From positions 1 to 8,085 of the forward strand of contig JAAYCC010000044.1 in assembly GCA_012729875.1 (NCBI GenBank): a DNA stretch of 8,085 bases. The letters run 5' to 3'. This stretch comes from Clostridiales bacterium. Its GTDB lineage: Bacteria; Bacillota; Clostridia; Oscillospirales; Oscillospiraceae. The position numbers were made by a program, and so were the translations under genes. Shown piece after piece: positions 1 to 4,289 of this stretch; positions within the stretch are counted from its first letter, which is position 1; every line of letters starts with the position of its first letter. The notes below the pieces were generated by a model. It did not search any database. It was given only the letters and a program-made list of their open reading frames with translations, and was not told the origin of the DNA.

Positions 1-600
1 TTCGCGGGATTAGTTCTGTTTATTACCGGAGCAAATGCCGGATTTATGCGGGTAGGCAGCATTATGGGAAACGATATCGCTCTTTCGGGAAGCAGCACAG
101 TTCTTGTCGGAACAGGATTTGCCCTCGGTTTGGTGACCGTATTGGCAGAGCCTGCGGTCCATGCCTTAACAAATCAGATCGAGGATGTTACAAGCGGATA
201 TGTGAAAAAAAGAACTGTTCTAGCAGCTCTCTCCATAGGGATCGGGTTTTCTGTGGCGCTGTCAATGCTCAGAATAATAGTCCCGGGGCTTGAATTGTGG
301 CACATTCTGCTGCCCGGATATGCAATTTCAATCATTCTGTCATATATTGTCCCAAGTCTGTTTGTGGGTATCGCTTTTGACTCCGGAGGCGTAGCGTCAG
401 GGCCTATGACCGCGACATTTATACTGGCCTTCGCACATGGCGCAGCGAATGCGATCGAGGGGGCCGACGTTCTCATAGACGGCTTCGGCATAATCGCTTT
501 GGTTGCCCTAACGCCTCTTATCACACTCCAGCTATTAGGTTTAATCTATAAGATTCAGACAAAAAAGAAAGGTATTGAAGACAATGGAGCAATATTCTGA
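1..600 (+). CDS. DUF1538 family integral membrane protein (5'-truncated, C-terminal half)
   Basis: Frame 1 is open from the first base to the TGA at 598-600, giving 199 visible residues; the true start lies upstream of the window. The fragment is almost wholly hydrophobic, with about five or six membrane segments separated by short polar loops. Two motifs typical of DUF1538 are visible: AEPAV at visible residues 49-53 and FDSGGVASGP at 126-135. From knowledge of the family, full proteins have about 500 residues built from two related halves, so this should be the C-terminal half. The tail is short, basic and probably cytoplasmic (QTKKKG). The substrate is unknown; a transporter role is inferred from topology. 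The last 17 bases overlap the downstream PII-like gene, suggesting translational coupling and regulation by that protein. The family call is fairly sure, the function is not. Confidence 0.85.
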   Translation, partial: FAGLVLFITGANAGFMRVGSIMGNDIALSGSSTVLVGTGFALGLVTVLAEPAVHALTNQIEDVTSGYVKKRTVLAALSIGIGFSVALSMLRIIVPGLELWHILLPGYAISIILSYIVPSLFVGIAFDSGGVASGPMTATFILAFAHGAANAIEGADVLIDGFGIIALVALTPLITLQLLGLIYKIQTKKKGIEDNGAIF

Positions 601-1252
601 AACTGCTGGATTCGATTTGATATATGTAATTACAAATTGCGGGACAGGAAGCAGAGTCCTGCAGCTTGCAAAGAGGAGCGGGATATCCGGGGGTGCAATC
701 TTTTTTGGAAAAGGCACCGTAAGCAATCGGGTGTTGAAAATGCTTGCCCTATCTGAGGTTCGCAAAGAAATTGTGCTTATGATGGCAAAAAAGTCGGAAG
801 GCTCAAATTTCCTCAAGAAGCTGAACAAAGAGTATAAGCTGTACAGACCGGATCACGGTATTGCTTACAGCGTACCCATAGCCGGAATCTGCGGCTCAAG
901 AACGTGTAATTTTAATATCACCGATGAGTTTGGAGGGATGGAAAACACAATGTATCAATCTCTAATTATTATTGTGGATAAGGGCAAGGGCGAAGCTGTT
1001 GTCGAAGCTGCTGCAAAGGCGGGGGCAAAAGGCGCAACGATCATAAATGCAAGAGGCTCCGGCATCCACGAGACCGGAAAACTGTTTGCCATGGAGATCG
1101 AGCCGGAAAAGGAAATAGTGCTCATGATCACAAAAAGCGAACAGACCGGTAAAATCGTTGCGTCAATTAAAAATAATTTTCAAATTGACAAACCGGGAAA
1201 TGGTATCATTTTTGTCCAGAATGTCGATGAAACATATGGGTTGGTTGAATAA
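584..1252 (+). CDS. Tandem-domain PII-like (P-II family) regulatory protein
   Basis: A 222-residue protein made of two copies of a PII/GlnB-like ferredoxin-fold domain, at about residues 9-105 and 122-222. The copies align by eye. Copy 1 has GTGSRVLQLAKRSGISGG and KEIVLMMAKKSEG; copy 2 has GKGEAVVEAAAKAGAKGA and KEIVLMITKSEQT. Each ends with a similar strand (HGIAYSVPI, NGIIFVQNV). PII proteins sense nucleotides and small effectors and act by binding a partner, often a membrane transporter. The overlap with the DUF1538 gene makes that protein the likely partner (inference). I do not see the YRG T-loop signature of GlnB/GlnK, so classical uridylylation is not expected. I chose ATG 584 because AAAGAAAGG lies about 11 nt upstream; the in-frame TTG at 575 has no usable ribosome binding site. 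Single-domain PII proteins have about 110 residues, so the length fits a duplication. Confidence 0.85.
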   Translation: MEQYSETAGFDLIYVITNCGTGSRVLQLAKRSGISGGAIFFGKGTVSNRVLKMLALSEVRKEIVLMMAKKSEGSNFLKKLNKEYKLYRPDHGIAYSVPIAGICGSRTCNFNITDEFGGMENTMYQSLIIIVDKGKGEAVVEAAAKAGAKGATIINARGSGIHETGKLFAMEIEPEKEIVLMITKSEQTGKIVASIKNNFQIDKPGNGIIFVQNVDETYGLVE

Positions 1253-1273
1253 AAGCTTTTTAAAATCACACCG

Positions 1274-1289
1274 ACAGCCCCCCTGCTGT
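1274..1289 (+). terminator. Weak hairpin after the PII-like gene
   Basis: ACAGC at 1274-1278 pairs with GCTGT at 1285-1289 around a six-base C-rich loop, 22 nt past the stop of the PII-like gene. Only a poor T-run follows (GTATTTGG), so termination here would be inefficient or factor-dependent. Nothing better is visible before the next gene. Confidence 0.25.
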
Positions 1290-1383
1290 GTATTTGGACT
1301 TAAACAAAAAACAATGCCAAGCTGAATATGAGGTTACGCTTTCTTAAATTGGTGCCTATAAAAGTTTCAATATTTCACCGTTT

Positions 1384-1412
1384 TTGAAATTATTTGTTTC
1401 CAATGCAATATT
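1384..1412 (+). promoter_or_regulatory. Probable sigma-A promoter for the small secreted protein
   Basis: TTGAAA (1384-1389, 5 of 6 to consensus) and AATATT (1407-1412, 4 of 6) are separated by exactly 17 nt. A start near 1419 would leave a leader of about 60 nt before ATG 1481. The -35 box overlaps an inverted repeat, ATTTCA (1372-1377) and TGAAAT (1385-1390), which could be an operator. The leader holds a small GGGA/TCCC hairpin (1442-1454) just before the ribosome binding site. The rest of 1253-1480 shows nothing else recognisable. Confidence 0.4.
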
Positions 1413-1480
1413 TTCCAAGCCATAGGCGTTAATGTAATGATGGGAACAAATCCCAAATCAATTTTAAGGAGAATGAATCT

Positions 1481-1780
1481 ATGAAAAACTTCTTCAAGAA
1501 AGCCGGCGTTTTCACCCTTGCCCTAGTAGTCGTACTTTCCTGCACATGCGGTGCGTTTGCCGCATCCTTCTGGAGCAACCCGGATCCCGAGGACAAGATC
1601 GAAGCTGCCGCGGAGAACTTTGCCGATCAGCTTGAAGACCTGGTTGAGGATACGGGAGATGATTACGATCAGAATGCAGACAACTATCCCGATAATCCTG
1701 ATCCCGTAAACTATATGGAGAACGTCTTCACTTACGGGGGCAACTTTATGAGCGGATTTAAGGCTCTCTTCACCAAATAA
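1481..1780 (+). CDS. Small secreted acidic protein of unknown function
   Basis: A 99-residue protein with a clear Sec signal peptide: basic start (MKNFFKKAG), hydrophobic core to about residue 26, and a probable signal peptidase I site after AFA (25-27). Two cysteines, C21 and C23, sit in the signal region, but VLSC is a poor lipobox, so release is more likely than lipidation. The mature 72 residues hold 17 Asp/Glu and only 3 Lys/Arg (net about -14). NPDP occurs twice (33-36 and 72-75). The stretch DTGDDYDQNAD (57-67) is dense in Asp/Asn and could bind a cation such as calcium (inference). A Phe/Gly-rich C-terminus follows. AAGGAG at 1466-1471 lies 9 nt before the ATG, a strong ribosome binding site. 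The gene appears monocistronic, with hairpins after it. I do not recognise the family. Confidence 0.8.
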   Translation: MKNFFKKAGVFTLALVVVLSCTCGAFAASFWSNPDPEDKIEAAAENFADQLEDLVEDTGDDYDQNADNYPDNPDPVNYMENVFTYGGNFMSGFKALFTK

Positions 1781-1824
1781 AATTATTTTACTGTGTCTTC
1801 TCTATAAAATCGATCACTCCAGAG

Positions 1825-1844
1825 TGCCCGTCAATTGGCGGGCA
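1825..1844 (+). repeat. GC-rich hairpin in the 3' region of the secreted-protein gene
   Basis: TGCCCG at 1825-1830 pairs with CGGGCA at 1839-1844 around an 8-nt loop, 44 nt past the stop of the secreted-protein gene. It is not followed by a T-run. The GGGC at 1840-1843 can instead pair with GCCC at 1848-1851, so two mutually exclusive hairpins are possible just ahead of the long terminator stem. Confidence 0.4.
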
Positions 1845-1851
1845 TTCGCCC

Positions 1852-1901
1852 ATAAATATGTAAAAGGCGCTCACTTTACAGAGCGCCTTTTACATATTTA
1901 T
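1852..1901. terminator. Bidirectional rho-independent terminator, 21-bp perfect stem
   Basis: Bases 1852-1872 are perfectly complementary to 1881-1901, with an 8-nt loop (ACTTTACA). The GC-rich core (GGCGCTC/GAGCGCC) is flanked by AAAA on the left and TTTT on the right, so it can end transcripts in both directions. It lies between convergent genes, 71 nt after the secreted-protein stop and only 3 nt beyond the end of the GGDEF gene on the other strand. Confidence 0.9.
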
Positions 1902-1904
1902 CAT

Positions 1905-2972
1905 TTATTTACATATTGTAATGTTTTTGCCGTCAGCCTTACCCTGATAGAGTCTCGCGTCAGCCTCTCTGACAATGTCGGTAATAGACATTCCCTCCTC
2001 ATACATGGCAATTCCGGCAGTAATTGTGAGGCTGATCTCATTTTCCTCGTATACAATCGGGTATGTCTCAATCTTACGGCGTATTTTATCAATATTTGCA
2101 CAGCATTTTTCGTACCCACAGTCGTCTCCATGGAAAACTACAATGAATTCTTCTCCGCCCCAACGCCCTATGCAGGCGTTATCAGGAGTCATTTGCTTAA
2201 AGCAATTGCCGATGATCTGAAGTACATAATCGCCCGCATCATGGCCGAATGTGTCGTTTACAATTTTAAAGTCGTCAATATCTGTGATTGAAACCGCAAA
2301 GAGCTTTCCGTTTTTGACAAAGTCTATGTACACCTCATCCAGAACTCTGCGGATAAAGCGGCGGTTGTAAAGTCCTGTCAGTTCGTCATACTCGGCAAGG
2401 TCATGAAGTTCTCTCTCCGAACTTACGGCATGTCCCGCAAAAAAAGCCATATTCAAAATGAGTCCGCTGAACACAATGAAAAGATTGAACAAGTAAAAAA
2501 ACAGCAACTGGCCTTCAGTGAACATATTCATGTATATGGGGTCGTGCCTAAGAGTGTAGAACCTTGCAAACAGAAAAGTCAAGATATCTATAAGGCTCGC
2601 AACAATTGGCGTCAGCAGGGAACGATCACCGACGACTCCAATGTAGAACGCAAAAAAAATAAGCGGTACAAGCAGAAAGCAATACATCTGGAAGCCCATA
2701 TCCCAACCCAGAAATATGACCGCGAAGATAATGTGTGTCCAGACCTCAAGGTATGCTATAATTATATATGTGCGATACTTCTCCTCATGTATGAGTATAA
2801 ATGAAAGTGCATAGAGTATGACGCTGAAAATGTTAACATACGACATTGAATATGCTCTGCAGTAGTAGAGACTCACCAAAAGAACGCTGTGTATGATAAG
2901 AAGCATCCAGTTGATAAGCAGTAGATACCTTTTTGTGTTAAGAATTCCCAGATCAATCTGTGGAAGTTTCAT
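1905..2972 (-). CDS. Membrane-bound GGDEF diguanylate cyclase
   Basis: From ATG 2972 this is a 355-residue protein with six predicted membrane segments (about residues 16-37, 45-61, 68-89, 95-114, 118-138, 155-182), then a cytoplasmic GGDEF domain to the C-terminus. The domain shows DELTGLYNRR (196-205), the metal-binding region DIDDFKIVNDTFGHD (from 231), the active-site GGEEF (272-276) and the late motif ADARLYQGKADGKN. It should make cyclic di-GMP from two GTP. The RxxD inhibitory site expected just before GGEEF is absent (PDNA there). The ORF extends to ATG 3041 (378 residues), but that start has no Shine-Dalgarno, whereas ATG 2972 has GGAG 8 nt upstream. A -10-like TATAGT lies at 3055-3060 without a clear -35. 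The membrane part is probably a sensor; its ligand is unknown. The gene appears monocistronic. Confidence 0.92.
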   Translation of the reverse strand: MKLPQIDLGILNTKRYLLLINWMLLIIHSVLLVSLYYCRAYSMSYVNIFSVILYALSFILIHEEKYRTYIIIAYLEVWTHIIFAVIFLGWDMGFQMYCFLLVPLIFFAFYIGVVGDRSLLTPIVASLIDILTFLFARFYTLRHDPIYMNMFTEGQLLFFYLFNLFIVFSGLILNMAFFAGHAVSSERELHDLAEYDELTGLYNRRFIRRVLDEVYIDFVKNGKLFAVSITDIDDFKIVNDTFGHDAGDYVLQIIGNCFKQMTPDNACIGRWGGEEFIVVFHGDDCGYEKCCANIDKIRRKIETYPIVYEENEISLTITAGIAMYEEGMSITDIVREADARLYQGKADGKNITICK

Positions 2973-2980
2973 TTCTTGCG

Positions 2981-2984
2981 CTCC
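2981..2984 (-). promoter_or_regulatory. Ribosome binding site deciding the GGDEF start
   Basis: On the minus strand GGAG is followed by 8 nt and ATG at 2972-2970. This favours 2972 over the in-frame ATG at 3041, whose upstream bases are AT-only and have no purine-rich site. Confidence 0.55.
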
Positions 2985-3091
2985 AAACCTTCTTGAGTTA
3001 CTGTTTATGTTTCTTCTGAGTAACTTTTTCGTATTTTTCATATTATTTGATTTTACTATACTGCTAAAAAAATAACAAGATTAAATTGCCT

Positions 3092-3126
3092 AAAAAAACA
3101 GCAAGGGCCTGCCGCCTGCAAGCCCT
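3092..3126 (-). terminator. Rho-independent terminator of the 61-residue protein gene
   Basis: Read on the minus strand, AGGGCTTGC (3126-3118) pairs with GCAGGCCCT (3112-3104), a 9-bp stem with one G-U pair and a 5-nt loop. A run of seven T follows at 3098-3092. It begins 8 nt after the stop codon of the small gene and isolates it from the downstream GGDEF gene. Confidence 0.9.
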
Positions 3127-3134
3127 GTAATTTG

Positions 3135-3320
3135 TCATTGGACAAGCGACTGAACATATGCTTCCATTTCCTGTTTTGAACGTATCTCTTGTGTGTGTTT
3201 GATAATAGCCTCCTGCTCCGCCTTAGACAGGCCGGCGTAATGGTTCATCGCTTCCCTGTTTTGAGCAAGTGCCATTCCCAAGCCCATTGGAATTTCGGGA
3301 CCGTTGGCGTAGTTCTGCAT
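3135..3320 (-). CDS. Small conserved-looking 61-residue protein, function unknown
   Basis: The protein is 61 residues, soluble, with no signal peptide or membrane segment. It has an N-terminal Gly/Met-rich stretch (GPEIPMGLGMALAQN, residues 7-21) followed by a charged, probably helical region (LSKAEQEAIIKHTQEIRSK) to the end. From memory, short proteins with a PMGxGMALAQN motif and a similar tail are widespread in Clostridia, but I know of no assigned function. The start is chosen at ATG 3320 because GAGGTGAT lies 5 nt upstream, complementary to eight bases of the 16S anti-Shine-Dalgarno region. The open frame continues upstream only because it reads through the tRNA gene by chance. It lies 84 nt downstream of tRNA-Thr on the same strand and has its own strong terminator. 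It could be read from the tRNA promoter through an imperfect hairpin, or from its own unseen promoter. Confidence 0.8.
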   Translation of the reverse strand: MQNYANGPEIPMGLGMALAQNREAMNHYAGLSKAEQEAIIKHTQEIRSKQEMEAYVQSLVQ

Positions 3321-3324
3321 ATAA

Positions 3325-3332
3325 ATCACCTC
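3325..3332 (-). promoter_or_regulatory. Strong Shine-Dalgarno fixing the start of the 61-residue protein
   Basis: GAGGTGAT on the minus strand, 5 nt before the ATG at 3320, is complementary to the 3' end of bacterial 16S rRNA (ATCACCTC). It shows that translation begins here and not in the longer frame that runs through the tRNA. Confidence 0.8.
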
Positions 3333-3373
3333 ATGAACAAGTATTTGTAGCCGGGAAATAAATATGCAAACAT

Positions 3374-3402
3374 AAGCCCCGGCGTTTTTACCGCCGGGGC
3401 TT
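3374..3402 (-). terminator. Hairpin directly after tRNA-Thr
   Basis: AAGCCCCGGCG and CGCCGGGGCTT form an 11-bp perfect, mostly G-C stem with a 7-nt loop, one base after the CCA end of the tRNA. The minus-strand bases that follow (TTATGTTTG) are only moderately T-rich, so it may leak, letting some transcription reach the small gene downstream. Confidence 0.65.
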
Positions 3403-3403
3403 T

Positions 3404-3478
3404 TGGAGCTACTGGTCAGAATCGAACTGACAACCTTCTCATTACGAGTGAGATGCTCTGCCATTGAGCCACAGTAGC
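3404..3478 (-). tRNA. tRNA-Thr, anticodon CGU
   Basis: The minus strand folds into a full 75-nt cloverleaf. The 7-bp acceptor stem is GCTACTG/CAGTAGC. The D arm is GCTC/GAGC. The anticodon arm is TCTCA/TGAGA with loop CTCGTAA, giving anticodon CGT. The variable loop is AGGTT, and the T arm is GTCAG/CTGAC with loop TTCGATT. The discriminator is T and the CCA end is encoded. It reads the threonine codon ACG. A consensus promoter lies upstream and a hairpin lies directly after it. Confidence 0.97.
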
Positions 3479-3496
3479 GAGGTATGCGCAATAGGG

Positions 3497-3525
3497 ATTA
3501 TACATTGAGCAAAATAATTTGTCAA
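3497..3525 (-). promoter_or_regulatory. Perfect-consensus sigma-A promoter of tRNA-Thr
   Basis: On the minus strand TTGACA (3525-3520), a 17-nt spacer and TATAAT (3502-3497) match the consensus at all twelve positions. Transcription would start near 3490, about 12 nt before the mature tRNA. The -35 box directly abuts the hypB terminator (3526-3572). Confidence 0.93.
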
Positions 3526-3572
3526 CTGAAACTCCGCCACATCTATTCAGTAAAATGTGGCGGAGCTTTCAG
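3526..3572 (-). terminator. Strong hairpin ending the activator-hypB operon
   Basis: An 11-bp perfect stem, CTCCGCCACAT/ATGTGGCGGAG (3532-3542 and 3555-3565), has a 12-nt loop. It continues past a one-base bulge with CTGAAA/TTTCAG (3526-3531 and 3567-3572), 17 bp in all. It starts 6 nt past the hypB stop. The minus-strand bases after the core stem are TTTCAGTTG, a short T-run only. Confidence 0.8.
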
Positions 3573-3578
3573 CTTAGC

Positions 3579-4247
3579 TTATCTGTTCCAGTCGCGAACC
3601 TGAGAGGCAAGCCAGTCGGTCCACTCCTTAACGCCTTCTCCGGTCTTAGCGGAGATTTCAAAGACCACACAGTCCGGATTCAGCTTGTGTACGCGCTCTC
3701 TGACGGCGTCGCTGTCGAAGTCGAAGTAGGGCTTGACGTCGATCTTGTTGATTATCAGAGCCTTTACCTTTGAGAACATAAGCGGGTACTTAAGGGGCTT
3801 ATCATCACCCTCGGGAACGGACAGAAGCATTACGTCTACACTGGCGCCGGTGTCAAACTCCGCGGGGCAAACAAGGTTTCCGACATTTTCCAGTATGGCC
3901 AAATCAACATCGGCAATACCCATTGCGTCTATACCGCTCTCCGTCATGCCGGCATCCAGGTGGCACATACCGCCGGTATGGAGCTGAATTGCCTTAACTC
4001 CGGTCTTGGCTATGGTCTCCGCGTCGACGGCAGAATCAATATCGGCTTCCATAACTCCAATGCGGAATTCGTCCTTCAGATTTTCAATGGTGCGGAGCAG
4101 AGTCGTGGTCTTGCCGCTGCCGGGAGAGGACATGAGGTTCATTAGAAATGTCTTTTTCTGTTTGAGTCTGCCGCGAAGCTTCTCCGCTTCCTTGTCGTTG
4201 TTCTCATATACGCTTTTTTTGATCTCGAAAACTCTTACCTGATCCAT
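3579..4247 (-). CDS. hypB: HypB, GTPase for nickel insertion in hydrogenase maturation
   Basis: A 222-residue SIMIBI-class GTPase that, with HypA, delivers nickel to [NiFe]-hydrogenase precursors in the cytoplasm. Visible motifs are the P-loop SPGSGKTT (41-48), the metal-site region GGMCHLDAGM with C95 and H96, ENVGNLVCP (120-128) with C127, NKID (167-170, guanine specificity) and SAKTGEG (199-205). It lacks the histidine-rich stretch and N-terminal CxxCGC of some HypB proteins, so it is the minimal form. AAGGA lies 8 nt before the ATG. It follows a sigma-54 activator by 42 nt on the same strand with no promoter or terminator evident between them, so the two are probably cotranscribed, and it ends at a strong hairpin. 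No hypA, other hyp gene or hydrogenase is in the window. A role in another nickel enzyme is possible. Confidence 0.95.
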   Translation of the reverse strand: MDQVRVFEIKKSVYENNDKEAEKLRGRLKQKKTFLMNLMSSPGSGKTTTLLRTIENLKDEFRIGVMEADIDSAVDAETIAKTGVKAIQLHTGGMCHLDAGMTESGIDAMGIADVDLAILENVGNLVCPAEFDTGASVDVMLLSVPEGDDKPLKYPLMFSKVKALIINKIDVKPYFDFDSDAVRERVHKLNPDCVVFEISAKTGEGVKEWTDWLASQVRDWNR

Positions 4248-4289
4248 ATCAATTGTCCTTTCAATTTATGATTGTATTGTCACAAACCG

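Noticed and set aside
174..828. Minus-strand open frames opposite the DUF1538 and PII-like genes
   Set aside because: No ribosome binding sites or recognisable motifs; explained as shadows of the plus-strand genes.
1253..1480. Possible riboswitch or small RNA upstream of the secreted-protein gene
   Set aside because: Only short, weak stems are visible and no known riboswitch core could be recognised.
1824..2291. A 155-codon plus-strand open frame
   Set aside because: It covers the terminator and the antisense of the GGDEF domain, whose motifs are clear on the other strand.
2403..2804. A 133-codon plus-strand open frame rich in Lys and Gln
   Set aside because: Antisense to the membrane part of the cyclase; no ribosome binding site and low-complexity composition typical of a shadow frame.
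3404..3478. tRNA gene as an integration site for a mobile element
   Set aside because: No repeated tRNA 3' end, integrase or phage-like gene is present nearby.
3135..3491. A 118-codon minus-strand open frame starting upstream of the tRNA
   Set aside because: Its first half is a chance translation of tRNA-Thr and its hairpin. A strong ribosome binding site shows that the real gene starts at 3320.
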